Assembly: GCA_027924585.1 (NCBI GenBank)
Contig: BSBM01000370.1
Span: forward strand, 26,221,501-26,285,500
From: Larix kaempferi
Taxonomy: Eukaryota > Streptophyta > Pinopsida > Pinales > Pinaceae
Reading direction: 5' to 3'
Length of the DNA: 64,000 nt
Both the position numbers and the translations under genes were made by a program. The notes below the pieces were generated by a model that saw nothing but the letters and a program-made list of their open reading frames with translations, was not told the origin of the DNA and searched no databases. How positions within the stretch are numbered: position 1 is the stretch's first letter; each line of letters opens with the position of its first letter. This document shows positions 22,520 to 34,578 of this stretch, in pieces.

Positions 22520-23240
22520 TAGATTACCTCTAGAATATTGTGGTCATGCAAGGATAAAGGATCTTATACCAATGTTTCAAAGTCATACTTAACCACTTGG
22601 GAGAGACACCGGATGCGGGTGGCCAATTCTCCTTTACCAAGAGTTGTTGCATGATTGGCTAGCCCTTCTCAAATTATTTATACAATATAATAGAGCATTT
22701 TATGGATGTTTTTTAATTATTCACATTTCTTTAAGGCATTTGTTGTGGTTTTCATGTCCATGCATTCTAAACTAAGTATTATGTTTAGAATTGTTACTTA
22801 TATGATATTTGTTAGAGTGACATATCTTTAAAATGAAATTTCATTCCACTTTGAATAGAATCCTTATTGTCAGTTTGCCATAGTTGTGTGATTCAATTTA
22901 AAAGTATAATAATTATTTTATAGGTTTTAATATTGAATTCTAAATTTCATGTGTATTACAAGTTACAACAACGTTTATGTATATGTTTTTTTTTAAATGT
23001 AGAAAATCAATTTACTAGCATGGAGCCCAACTATACTATCGTACAATTTTTTAACAGAGCAAGTATGGATATGTCATATCCCAGCAAGGTTCAAATCCAA
23101 CATGTTTCGCCATAGCTAAATAAAATCTCTGATAGGATCTAAGCTAATTACATGGACTGACAATACGACAAGACGATTAGTTTAGAGTATATTGATTCGT
23201 TTAATGGTATACATTGCAGAGCATTCAGTGAATACATTAC
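22520..23240. other. unassigned AT-rich stretch
   Basis: No gene or element signal between the ORFs above and the start of the segmental duplication at 23242. Confidence 0.4.
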
Positions 23241-23493
23241 ATCAAAGAGATTTCTGTTTCAAAAGAATTTCCATTGTACCACTCTTTCAGCACAAAGAAG
23301 CACAACAATATGGATGAATTCTGTACAGTTAGAAAACTGAATAAACAATTACTGGTGTTAATTGCAGTTAGATACAAATCTACAGAAGTCTGATCTTCCA
23401 AAGAATTCCGTTGAGGCTTGGAGTGCTTTGAAGCAGCTCCAAAAAAACAGACTGATGAAATTTGGGTGGATAAAAATGACATCCCTTGTACTA

Positions 23494-26400
23494 TCAATTG
23501 TCCCAAAATCTTTTCACGCCCCTTTCCTCTGTTAGTGAGGGTTTTTGTGGGCTGTCTTTGAGTTTGTTCCTTTGATTGGGTTTTTGTACACTGTCTTTGA
23601 GTTTGTTCCTTTGATTGGGTTTTTGTGGACTGTCTTTGATTTTATTCTTTTGGCTGTCTTTAACTTTAAATGTCTTCTGGGCACGGGCTAGTCCATTATT
23701 TTCAAGAAGTCCCTTCTCAATCGCTGGTTTGACAACAGGTGACTAATGAACTCTGAAGCTTCGCAGTATCGGGTATCATCCTTGCAGCTGAACGCTTTAG
23801 TCTACTCTGAACATAATAACATAAGAGAATAAAATAGTTAACATCACATCACATTTCAGTCAACAGAAATAAAAGTAGTGCTAAATAAATAGATAAATAT
23901 GTTTGCATGTTCTTACTATTTCAGCTAAAGTAGAAGCATCTGGTGACGAAAATAGCTGCATCCCCATAGATTCATGTCTTGTAGGCCAGTATTCAAAAGG
24001 CAACGCTTCAGTTGGTTCTTTGGGTTTTTCTAGTGATACCAATGGAGCTGCTTTGATTTTCTTATTTTGGCCATCTTTAACATTAGATGGCTTCTCCACA
24101 CTAACTAGACCATTATGTTTTAGACGTCTCTTCTTGTTAGCCGGTTCAACAATAGGTGTGGCCAATGACCTATGAGGCTCTGTGAAAGCTGTCATTATCT
24201 TCGGATCTGAAGGTTGTAGTCTAGTCTGAACATATCAACATAATAGATTAAAACTGTTAGCATCATATTCCAGTCAACAGAATGAATAACAGAATTAAAG
24301 GTTGTCTTGAACAATTAGATAAATATGTTTGCAACATTACATGAAGTCTTACCCTTTCAGGCAATGTACAGTCATCTGTTGACAGCAATGGATGCATTCT
24401 AGTTAATTCATATCTTGCAGGTTTGTCTTCAATGGCGAGTGCTTCAGTTGGTTCTTTGGGTTTTCTAGAAATGGAAATGTTTCTAGCAACAAATTCAGGG
24501 GATACCAATGGATCTGCTCTGATTTTCCTATCTCTGTGATCTTTAACTTTAGATGGCTTCTCAGCACTGGTTACCGTTAGTCCATTATTTTTAAGACGTC
24601 TCTTCTTGCTATCTGGTTCAACAGTGGGTGTGACCAATGAACTACGAAGCACTTTGGAACCTGGTATTATCCTTATAGCTGAAGGTTGTTGTCCAGTCTG
24701 ATCATATATCAAAATAAGAGAATAAAATAGTTAGGATCGAATTCCAGTCAATAGAATTAAAGGTTGTGTTCAACAATTAGATAATATGTTTACTTGAAGT
24801 ATTACCATTTCAGGTGCAGTGCAGTCATCTGTTGACGACAATGGTTGCATCTGAGTCAATTCATGTCTTGAAGGCTTGTCTGCAATATCCAGCCCTTCAG
24901 TTGGTTCTTTGGGTCTTTTGGAAATGGAAATGATTTTAGCTCTGAATTCTGTGGATGTCAATGGATCTGCTTTGATTTTCTCACTTCGGTCGTCTACAAC
25001 AGCAGGTGTGACCAATGAACTATGAGGCACTTTGAAACTTGGTCTCATACCTAAAGGCTGCAGTCCAGTTTGAACATATCAACATAAGAGAATTAAAACA
25101 GTTAGCATCGCACTCTGGTTAACAAAATTAAAGGTTATGTTAAACAATTAGAGAAATATGTTTGCATGAAGTCTTACCATTTCAGGAAAAGCACGGTCAT
25201 CTGTTGACGGAAATGTCTGCATCCCAGTCAACTCATGTCTTGCAGACTTGTCTTCGAGAGACAACGCTTCAGTTGGTTCTTTGGGTCTTTTGGGAATGGT
25301 AATGCTTTTAGCACTGTATTCAGGGGATGCATATAGATCTGCTTTGATTTTCTTTTTTCGGCCATTTTTAACTTTAGAGGGCTTCTGAGCACTGACTAGC
25401 CCATTATTTTCAAGAGATCTCTTCTTGGTAGCTTGTTCAACAACAGGTCTGACAAATGAGCTCTGAGGCATTGGAAAAGCTGACATTATGCTCATAGGTG
25501 AAGGCTGTAGTCCATATCAACACAAAAAAATAGAACAGTTAGCATCACATTCCAGCGAACAGAATAAAGGCTATGTTAAACAATTAAATAAATATGTTTG
25601 CATGAAGTCTTACAATTTCATGGGAAGTATGGTGATCTGTTGACATCAATGGTTGTAGCCCAGTCAATTCACATCTTGCAGGCTTGTCTTCAATAGCCAA
25701 CACTTCAGTTCGTCCTTTGGGTTTTCTGTAAACTGAAAGAACTTTGGCGTGATCCTTTTCTGTAAACAATTGTTTTTTGTGTTGCAAAAATCTGGAATTC
25801 CAACATCATTTATAATTTGATTGAAACATTTGAAAAAACTTAAATCAATTGTCAAAAGCAGCATCTGTGAAAGAAAACTGAAAAGGATTTTTGCACATCA
25901 ATCCACCACTGCATGCATGCCCATGCTTTTGTATATAATGATTTCAATGATCAGGTACACTCTTTAAATCACCTTGCACTGAAAAATTCACCACAATTAC
26001 TCAAACAAAAGGGGTTCGCAGGGAGGGCAATAATAAAAACCTATTAGTCCATTTCTCCAAAGCTTAATGCTTAAAAAAAAGATGTGAATTCAATCTGCAT
26101 TCAATACTTTCTCCTCACTACAAACCATGATATTAAAGAAAAACAAAATTCCTAAAACCTAAACACACAATTTTTAGTAACAAGAGAACGTTTCTTGATA
26201 TCTTCAGTCACAGCAACAGAGAAAACACCCAAGAAGAAATGCTTGGAACCCCATATCCATTAATGTCCTGCACTACATCAATAGATGTCCTAGTCCTTCA
26301 CAACAATAGAGAATGCATAAAAAAATATCATCAAAGGAAAAGACCCACTAACCTGACTTCTATCTGCAACCGCTTCTTCTTATTCCTGCTTCTCCCCGCT

Positions 26401-26687
26401 CTTTTTCTCAATGCCCTGATATACTGAAACACATTAAAAAGACCAAAAAATACAATTAAATAAATCAATCACAAAAGAATGTACAGAACAAAAAAGAAAT
26501 CACATATTGTCTGTCTGGCTCTACGAAATTCGGATTGTTGTGCAGACATAATTGCCGAAACCCAAAACATACACACCCGCTGGAGCTCCACATAATCCTC
26601 TTTTAGAGAAGCGTACTTCGTTTCCATTCTCTTGGCCTCTTCTTCCCCTGGCATGCTCTCATCCCAAAGCCTCTTTCTCTTAGCCAT
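23494..26687 (-). CDS. multi-exon gene with tandemly duplicated modular exons (nuclear-type protein, function unknown)
   Basis: Start ATG at 26685-26687 (MAKRKRLWDESMPGEEEAKRM). Proposed exons: 1, 26687 to about 26520 (donor unresolved); 2, 26352-26422 (YIRALRKRAGRSRNKKKRL, ending EVR across the junction); 3, 25614-25791; 4, 25178-25504; 5, 24806-25057; 6, 24353-24697; 7, 23917-24225; 8, 23494-23806 with TGA. Introns after exons 3-7 mostly begin GTAAGACTTCATG and end with CAG/ACAG; exons 3-7 end in phase 0. Exons 4-7 are versions of one module of about 80-115 residues: S-LVTP-VE-A-KKRRL-NNGL-S--KPSKVKD----KIKADPL-SPE, then KRPKEPTEAL---DK-ARHELT-MQ--SSTDD-T-PEM. The basic KKRRL blocks look like nuclear signals. 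The exon 2/3 join EVRFL resembles the EVRFLRRR motif of small plant coiled-coil nuclear proteins (recognition only). Exon 8 has a 2-bp deletion relative to copy 2 that shifts the frame, so the C-terminus may be damaged. Function unknown. Confidence 0.7.
23541..23655 (-). repeat. 39-bp minisatellite in the terminal exon
   Basis: CTGTCTTTGA(G/T)TTT...CCTTTGATTGGGTTTTTGT repeats with starts at 23552, 23591 and 23630 (plus), an exact 39-bp period, i.e. 13 codons. In the gene's sense direction it encodes repeats of the type KPNQRNKLKDSVQ. The corresponding exon of copy 2 has no such expansion. Confidence 0.85.
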
Positions 26688-26852
26688 ATAAGAATAATAA
26701 TAACAATACCCAATAGGCAATTGGGCACCCTATGAAGGCAGAGAGAACCTTAGATTGGATTGCTGCTGCCTTCCGAGAGCACCGGGTTCGCAGGCTATGC
26801 CGCACCAGAGTATAAGAAATCGCATAGTTGAATAACCGGGGGGGCTAAAACG
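26688..26852. promoter_or_regulatory. candidate bidirectional promoter
   Basis: About 165 bp separate the ATG of the minus-strand modular gene from a plus-strand open frame that ends in a consensus donor at 27356. A TATA-like TATAAGAAA lies on the plus strand at 26811-26819. The segment is less AT-rich than its surroundings. This is an inference from divergent layout; no transcription start is known. Confidence 0.3.
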
Positions 26853-27356
26853 GTGCGATACCAGAAAAGCAGTTATGGGACGCCTTCAATTATAGAATTC
26901 GAGCATCCCATTGGGGGGGGGGTTATATCTGCTCCAATTGGCATTAGGTGCAGTCGGCCGAGGCAGCCAGGAAATTTGAAGATGGGTGGTCTCATCTTAA
27001 TGAGTATTCTATTATGTGTAATTTCAATTGTGGAAGGAAGATGTGTAATTTCAATTATGGAAGGAAGAAGCCGAAAGATTGCAAGAACCCATGTGCCTCT
27101 GCAGGGATTAATTGCTCGAGCGCGGGTGCATTTGGGGATTCGCACCTTGAATGCCCACAGAAGCTGGTCGGCGTGGGAACGCATTGGATGGCTTCCACGA
27201 GGAATAAGGGGGGTTGCCATTGTTGATGCCATGCAGGTGGTCATTGGACTTTTGAACAGGAGATTGCAAGCAATACAGAAGAAAAAACTAAGGAGGGACC
27301 AACAAAGGAATTCAACGCTAACTAGGGCACAATTAGGCCTCCTGCATTGCAATCTG
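26853..27356 (+). other. candidate divergent first exon
   Basis: Two plus-strand frames are open here (one of about 170 codons with tail QKKKLRRDQQRNSTLTRAQL) and the segment ends TGCATTGCAATCTG immediately before GTAAGT, a perfect plant 5' splice site at 27357. Neither frame has an ATG near its start, so it may be a non-coding exon or a coding exon starting at an internal ATG (e.g. MGGLILMS). A 27-bp unit (TGTGTAATTTCAATTRTGGAAGG) is duplicated at about 27014-27066. The whole segment is missing from copy 2 of the duplication. Downstream exons were not identified. Confidence 0.3.
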
Positions 27357-27599
27357 GTAAGTTTTTTTGGGGCTTGGGGTGCAGACCAGTTTTGAGTATT
27401 GCTCGTATAAGCACGATACCATTACTATGGAAACTATCAGTTAAATGAAGGGTTAGGAAGATTTAGTTCAGAAAATTGAAGGGTCAGGATGAGTTGTTTG
27501 TTCTAATATAACATGGGCCAAGGGCCAGGATGAATTAGTGCAGATCAATGATTCCATTATTTGATCGTACTGTTTAAATTCTGAAAAATGGTTATTACT

Positions 27600-28735
27600 G
27601 TAATTTCAAACTAAAAATCAACTAATACTAACTATCATGCAAATTCGAATGTATGGAAAAAATATAATTACACCTTGTTATGTATCTTCAGCAAAGTAAA
27701 CATACATATGGGAGCAACCAAACATTAATTTAAACAAACCATAAAATAACATTAATAGCAGCCCATTACAATAGCATTTGAATAAATTGACATAAATCCA
27801 AAAAAAGCATGTAAGTTCAAATTCGTAATAGATTCAGTCTACATATGATAACCAAGTATATATATATATGCAGATAACAAGCAAATATAGAGAAAGATCC
27901 AAAGATAGATAAAGTATGAAAATATATATATGAAAACTTGATCGAAGTCTCCAAGTAGTGCGATAAGATTGGTCTTCAGAACAACTCAGAAAACACAAAA
28001 TTAAGCAAAATGTTTAAACTATAACTGTTTCATAACTCTTCCTCAAGTATTTAAAACTCGAACCCCTATTATGTGACTTCACTTCTGTAATATAATAATC
28101 TTCCAAACACCCAACATTAAAGCTACCCTAGCCACTATGACCACGTGGACTACTCATAGGATGTTAAGAGAATTCAACATGATCTGAAGCATCTCTCATT
28201 GACATTGAACATCGAATCTCCTTTGAACTGAATAATTCTTGGGCTAGCTTCAAAGTGAGGAAACAGAAAGAGGCAACAGAGTTATTGGACAGTGCCAGCA
28301 ATGCACCACCTCGATGGAAACCTTTACTGAATTCAAGATTCCAGCAACTACTTTGGTTGAACATAGGAGGAGTAACCAGAGTGTAGATAAGAGAACATAG
28401 ATCTCACCATGGTTGCAGCATCGAGTATCAGATGGAATAAAAAAGACACGTATCAACCTTTTTTTAAGATGAAAAAACAACGCTCCGATGCTAATCCAAA
28501 ATGACACCTGTAATAATTCAAAATGAAGATTAGCAACCAAGGTGTTAAAGATAAATGAAATTATGTTAAGGATGCCTATAGAATCTTCGATTCTGTAGGT
28601 ATCCTCATAACAGTACTTGTAATTAAAGATAACAGGTTTAAAGGAATCAATATTATTACATGCAGCAGTCAATATTTAGAGTCCTGCTAATAAACAAAAA
28701 TTCAACCATCAAAAACAACATTCAGCTGTTTGTGA
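27600..28735. other. unassigned AT-rich stretch
   Basis: No recognisable gene. Overlapping minus-strand ORFs at 28164-28364 and 28250-28672 have no domain and differ in frame from the ORF upstream. (TA)n runs at about 27858-27870 and 27922-27931. Confidence 0.35.
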
Positions 28736-28738
28736 GCG

Positions 28739-30199
28739 TTAGGGCTTCTTGGACGATTCAAAAGATACTTGGACTGGTGTATTCCTCCTAGCCTCGGTCA
28801 ATTTCGCTTTGAATTTCAAAACCCTATTATTGCTTATTCGGTTATGCTTAATTAGCCTATGGTTTTTCAAGAACAGAGTTTTCCTGAGGACCTTATATTT
28901 ATCTTTCTTACCCTTCATGGGATTCCATTTGTCAACCCATGTAACCAGCTCACTTTTCAAATTTTCAATTTCTTCCCATGTTTCCTCCCTGGCTATAGTG
29001 TTAACTAGCTGGGCTTCCTTGAAGTCAATTTCTAAGGACAAAATTCAGAGAGCTTGAGATGTGGAGGCAAATTCCTCTATGGCTTTTCCATTTGGTTCAT
29101 AAATCGTCTCATTGATTTTAACAGGTTTCTGGTCAACCTCTTGGTTTGACTGAGGAGAATGCTTTGAATCTTGAGCATTCCTAGCCCTTGTTTCGGAAGT
29201 GGAATCATATAAAAACTTTGGATCTACTTGGTCCACCAAATCGTTATTCTGTTGAGGCTCAGAGGAATCACTAAGTTCCACAACATGGGGATTCTCTTCA
29301 TGTAAGTTTCTTCCTGCCAGAAGGGTCGCTGTCATTCTTCTCGTTGTTCTATGGGTCGCCCATTCACTCATGGACCTACTGGTATGTTCTTCATCTTCTG
29401 GGAAACTAAGGGTTTGGATCAAACAATGGAATTTTGAGTCAAGGTTATCCTCATTGACCAACGGTTCATCTATTACCATTCAAGAACTTTCACATTTCAC
29501 CTCAGGGTTGTCTTCACATGGGGTTTTAACAGAGCTCGGTTCATCGTCTTCATCATTGGTTCCATGGCCAGGATCTTCTAAAACAAACCCCTTGCGTTTG
29601 CGTCGAGTCCTTGACTTGCGATGAGGCCACTCCTTATTAACCCCGAAACCATTCCTCATGAGGAATGGATCCCAATTATCACCTAACTCCGCTAATTGAT
29701 GCGAAACTAACATCTTAATCAATCCATGATGGAAGAGACTCATTTCTTTATCAGCCACATTATTCTAAAACGAGTAAGCCATCTTTTGGAGACTATTAAA
29801 GAAATAAAATGGCATATTGACAGGGTGGCCTTTAAATACAAGCAACAACCTAAGATGGTAGAAGTGAGTTTGTGAATAACGTCCTTCACAGGTGATGTAC
29901 CTGATTATCAGTTCAATAAGGGACCACCATTGTTTCTTGACCATGCGTGAAGGAAACCCATATTTAGACTCTACCTGTTGGTTCGCCTCGACCATGAACT
30001 CTTTCCATTCGTGACTCTTCATATGCTTCCCCTTGAACCACCTTTCACCAGTTAATGGTAACCCTATTGCTTGAGAGATAAAATCTTCTGTTAGGTGAAG
30101 GTCGACATCACCAACACGATCTTTCGAGCCGTCGAAAGATGGAGTGAATGCTATGGTAAAAGCTATATTAAACCCTGAGAATTTCTGCAGGAATGGCAA
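28739..30199 (-). pseudogene. single long ORF broken by three in-frame stops (putative plant transposon protein)
   Basis: Four consecutive minus-strand open segments (29765-30199, 29480-29758, 29045-29479, 28739-29041) all lie in one frame and are separated only by single stop codons, giving about 487 codons. The first part reads LTEDFISQAIGLPLTGERWFKG, then KKQWWSLIELIIRYITCEGR and FKGHPVNMPFYFFNSLQKMA. This style is found in plant retroelement-associated proteins annotated as putative plant transposon protein (family assignment from memory of the motif, not searched). A basic RRKRKG patch, an acidic linker, and a charged helical C-terminus (WEEIENLKSELVTWVDKW) follow. No pol is adjacent. 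With three stops it is probably inactive. Confidence 0.7.
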
Positions 30200-30204
30200 C
30201 CAAC

Positions 30205-31900
30205 ATGATTATGTTACTGGCTTGACACATTCTTGACAAAGGTCTAAGTATTCAATCCCACAGAGTTCGAATCAGGAAACATGAGCCATAAGGATGAAGT
30301 TGATTTTAAGAGAAACATATAGGTTGAATATTTGAGCAGAGGGACAAAACCGATTTACCTTCGGACCCTGCAAATTTACCAAAATTACAACCGACCTCAT
30401 ATTGTCCAGGTACAGCAAGCACTCAAACATGCTTCGGGTGTGTAAGGTAATGAGACCTCTCTAAGCTGCAAGAGGTTTCTCGATATACAAAAACAATAAC
30501 TACGATGATTGACGTGAGAAAGATGACATACAAACCGTAATTATGTGTGACAGTTGTGTCACTGTCAAAAATCAAATGACAGTGTATAATGGTGGTCATA
30601 TGAAAACCTTACCCTTACATGTTTCATATTTGTTCTAAGATCAGAATTCCTTGCTTATTGATTTGATCAAAATGCTAGAGCTAGGGTATCGACCTTACAT
30701 CAAAGTTTTGATATAGTGATCTACAATCATTGAGATGCTCTCTAATGCAGAGTGATAATCAAGATCAAAATATGGAGCGAATAAGTGAACATCATAATTT
30801 TATGGTTAGCATGATGAAAATATGATGTTAACACATTATACTAGGATAACCATAATCATATTCAAACCTCAAGATGACTTTACTTTTGACGGAAATGAAA
30901 ATGTGAATAGATTGAGAGCAACCAAATGACACCAAGTGTTATCAATAAGTTTGAGTGATAAAAAAATAGATGTAATACCTTGTATAACCATGGTTTATAT
31001 CATCAATTTAATCTTCTGAATTTAGGAGCTGCAAAAATTCCACATCTATCGCCAGTCATTCAATCAAAGTAATCAAACTGAGATATGAAGTAGAGTAAAG
31101 ATGATCAATCAAAATTGATACCATTGGTGCTTTCAATTCTTATGTCCGGATCAAGATACTTACTTTATTGGGAGTACCTTCAGAATCAAATATTTTGAAG
31201 GCACTCCTAAAATATAAATTTTTATAAGTGTGATAAAGGACATAATCCTCAACATTAGTCATGATTGAAATATTGCCTGAAAGAAATAACTTGAATTAAT
31301 CTCAAATTGGTCCGGAGGGTGTTGCTTGCCAACACGACTCCCTCTACAACTCTTCCAAATTTTCTACCTAAAAATCAATACTGGCTACACTCCCAAAATT
31401 AGCCACTATCATCTACAACAAAGTTTTCAACCATGCCATCATGGAATTTTGATCATCTAATGAATAATGATCACCTCTAAATATATAGGAATGTCTCCTT
31501 AGACAAATACTCAAATGCCACCCTCCATCATCTTGATCATCATGGGTCAACATCAATGAGTGCCACATCATAAGTTGACTAGGACAACCTGCAAATATAA
31601 TTTTATCTACATGCAAGATCAAATCGATCCCCATATGTAAAGCTTGTGCTACAGTCATCAAAATATGAAAGGTCATCATCAACTCCTCCATTGCAGAATT
31701 GGAAGTCTCTTAGATGGAATAAATCAATGCTAAATATATCTTGGGTGGTATACTCATCCCTACATGCTCTTGAGCCATTAGACTAGCAATCTCCACACGA
31801 TCATAGGAGGAGAACCCTACGCATTGAAAGAATTCACAATGAAAGTGAAAGGATTGAAACCTATCTCTACATGTTCCCTCAGAGAAATAGAAGGCCCTAC
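30205..31900. other. unassigned; one minus ORF without domain
   Basis: No element boundaries found. The ORF at 31413-31691 (-, 92 codons, rich in H, M, D) has no recognisable domain. Parts near 31.3 kb may belong to the Copia remnant downstream on the minus strand, but the motifs are not clear enough. Confidence 0.35.
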
Positions 31901-32830
31901 CAACCTCTCATTGGAATGTGTGAGTGCCACTAGAATAACAAGTAACCTATAAAGGGCACCCTCTCTCACCCCTCTAGACAAAGTCCTCAGACTTGCTAGA
32001 CTATAGTGACTTATGGTGCATTGTTGTCCCTAAAAAATAACTCTTCAATGTACATATGTCATACAAGACACTGAAAGGAGGTTTTTCCAAAACTTGGAAT
32101 AATGAAATATCACTCCTATCAAGAACATCACTTGATGGAATTTGTAATGAAATGGAGCCAAATCCTCTCATAGGATACGTGGCATCATCACCATACTCCA
32201 CAATCATATCTCCCTCTTGCTCATGAATCCAACTGAATAGTGACCTATCAAATGTCATGTCTCAAAGCTCCACTTTCCACATACCAACCAACATTAGTAG
32301 ATAAACAAGAATCCGTATTAATGGCAATCTCAAACCAAGAGTTTATGACCTCTACTCCTATTACAGCCCCAGTTGTAACCTACTTCATGTTGTTTCCCTT
32401 CTTATTCAATAGACATTGTCTTGCATAGTTTCACATCTCATGGCATTGAAATCACAAGACCTTAATGAGCTCCATCTATGTATCTATGACATCCTTCTTA
32501 TTGAATCCTTTCTTGCCACCCTTCTTCATATTTCTGATGAGGCTAATAACATCTACTTCCCCATGTTATCCAGGAGAGATAAATCCTTTAAAGGGCAATA
32601 GATACTATCTCTTGATCCTCTACCTTAGTTCCAATGGTGGTCAATTGATCTTGGTCAAGTAGTTCATCATTTTATCTATCTTGCTCATGCAAATTTTTGA
32701 AAGTTAGTTTCACAAGACAATCTATTGAGAGGCACAAGAATTCTAAAATAAGTTAACCAAAGCATCAAACATGCTCTTACCTAAAGTCTTATTAGCAATG
32801 TCTGAGACTCAAGTGATCCTTCACGGAATG

Positions 32831-33532
32831 TGTTAGGATATTCCTATACTCCATCCTAGTCCCACCAGTATTTTGATCATTTACATTTCCAGTCATGCAT
32901 GCACCTTTAGGGTTTGCATGCATCCCAGTCATCAGTCCAGCACCTAGCCCTCAGTTAGCCAGCCCCCAGGAGCTTCTCACTATTCAGTTTTAGCCCTCCA
33001 GTTGCTTAATGCGCCCTTCTTCCTTGATTTGAGGGAGCAACTCGCCCTTCTTCACCTACCAGTCCATTTGTCACTCAGTTACAGTCAGTTACAGTCAGTT
33101 ACACTTAGTTACATTGAGTTACACTCAGTTACACCTACCAGAGTTAGTTTGACTGATGGTTGACAGTTACTTGAGCATTGATGACTCCACTGATGATGAT
33201 GAGGACTTCCAGTTGCGCTCCGATGATCATGAGGACACCTAGTTGTGCTCCGATGACACTCTGTTGATCTTATGATCACTCTGAGAGGCTAATTCGAATT
33301 TCCACCTTAGGCATTCGAATCCTCTCTACCATTGTACTATTTATTTGTCCATACTGTGATTAATTAATTAGTGTGTGTGAAGTATTATTGCTTCTATCTG
33401 AGTTCTACTGTACCATATTATTCTGTTGCTCATTATACTGTATTGTTCACTCTTCTTCTATTTTCCTGCTTAATCATAATTACTCTTGTGAGGTATACAT
33501 CATCTCTTAGATCTGCTGTGAGGATTTTCACA
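32831..33532 (+). repeat. 5' LTR of the 2.9-kb element
   Basis: Contains a cluster of CAGTTACA/AGTTACACT-type short repeats at about 33075-33135 and two degenerate TCCGATGA direct repeats at 33219 and 33259. It ends TTTTCACA just before the primer site. Confidence 0.95.
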
Positions 33533-33696
33533 TGGTATCATAGCATGTTGAGAGTATTGTTTATCTCCATTCTTAAGAGTTTTTTGCAGGTTATTACCAA
33601 GATTTCGAATGCAGCAGTTGCAGCAGTTTCTGCATTTCTGCAGCAGTAGCAGTTGCAGTTATTCTCTATTGTTTTTTAAGGTCTTCTACAACTTCA

Positions 33697-34578
33697 ATGG
33701 ATTCATATTTAGAAGGAATCCCTCTTCTTTCTCCATTCAACTATGATGAATGGAAACCAAGAATGATAGCATATTTGAAGAGCCATGATCTCTTTGATTG
33801 TTATTTTGAAAGAGAGTTCGAATCCTCTGAAGAGAATATTGACTGGTTGAATAAAGGTGACATGTCCTTTGGAACAATGATGCTTGCCTTGTGTGCATAC
33901 CAAAGATTCAAATTCAAATACCGTGATGGTGTTGAAACTCCAAGAGAGTTATGGACTCCAAAAGAGTTATGGGCTCACCTGGAGGAAAAATTTGGCAGAA
34001 AGAATGAAGGACTTGGTCCTAACCCATTCGAAAGCAAGCAAAGTGATGCATTCGCTCCTCTTGATGGTCTCTCAGATCATGAACCAGTATCATCTCATAT
34101 TGAAATTGTTGACAAAGAACTTGCAGATTCTCCACTCATGCTCAAACTTTCTTCTCTTTCTGTGCCAGCTCACACTCTAGATATTGCAGAAGGTCCTAAA
34201 TCCTCTCTTGCACCAGAGTCTGTTGGTTTGCATCATGATCACATGATTATTTTGGAGGTCAAAACATCTTTTGAAGGTAATGCATTCGCTCATCTCCAGC
34301 TAACTCCTCTTTTATACTACTATATGATCATAATTCCATGCTTTCAGAAGGTCATTGAAGAATATGGCCATTGCCATTCGCTTGGGATAATTTCTCATGC
34401 ATCTATTGGTTTTGATCTCACCTCTCATGGTTCAAAGGAGATCTCAAGAAACCATGATTCAAGTCTTGGATCTAATTTGGATTCTAAGCAATTACTGCTT
34501 GGGATAATTTCTCATGCATATGACAGTTTTGATCTCACCCCTGCTGGTTCAAAGGAGATCTCAAGAAACTGTTTTTGA
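33697..34578 (+). CDS. gag-like N-terminus fused to a short-repeat domain
   Basis: A 293-codon ORF, the only substantial ORF of the 2.9-kb element. Residues 1-100 (MDSYLEGIPLLSPFNYDEWKPRM, then LWAHLEEKFGRKN) match the N-terminal gag segment typical of plant Copia elements (DUF4219-like, then part of UBN2). From about residue 100 the similarity stops and a different sequence follows, ending with two copies of a ~38-residue unit (LGIISHA...FDL...GSKEISRN). A third, more diverged copy follows the stop at 34576. No zinc knuckle or protease. It may be a packaging-related truncated gag, or a relic; the open frame fits the young age. Confidence 0.75.
   Translation: MDSYLEGIPLLSPFNYDEWKPRMIAYLKSHDLFDCYFEREFESSEENIDWLNKGDMSFGTMMLALCAYQRFKFKYRDGVETPRELWTPKELWAHLEEKFGRKNEGLGPNPFESKQSDAFAPLDGLSDHEPVSSHIEIVDKELADSPLMLKLSSLSVPAHTLDIAEGPKSSLAPESVGLHHDHMIILEVKTSFEGNAFAHLQLTPLLYYYMIIIPCFQKVIEEYGHCHSLGIISHASIGFDLTSHGSKEISRNHDSSLGSNLDSKQLLLGIISHAYDSFDLTPAGSKEISRNCF

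Larger units (their letters stand above)
23242..27590 (-). repeat. segmental duplication, copy 1
   Basis: This block and 42047-46286 align along their length in the same orientation: matching 3' flank (TCAAAGAGAT-TCTGTTTCAAAA), exon modules, intron sequences, a non-coding unit (single here at about 25870-26050, amplified in copy 2) and the 5' flank (TTTTTGGGGCTTGGGGTG...GATCAATGATTCC). Copy 1 retains about 970 bp (26.40-27.36 kb) that copy 2 has lost. Confidence 0.9.

Noticed and set aside
30205-31900. CRISPR-like or regularly spaced repeats
   Set aside because: No regular repeat-spacer pattern was found here or elsewhere; all arrays in the window are head-to-tail tandem repeats.
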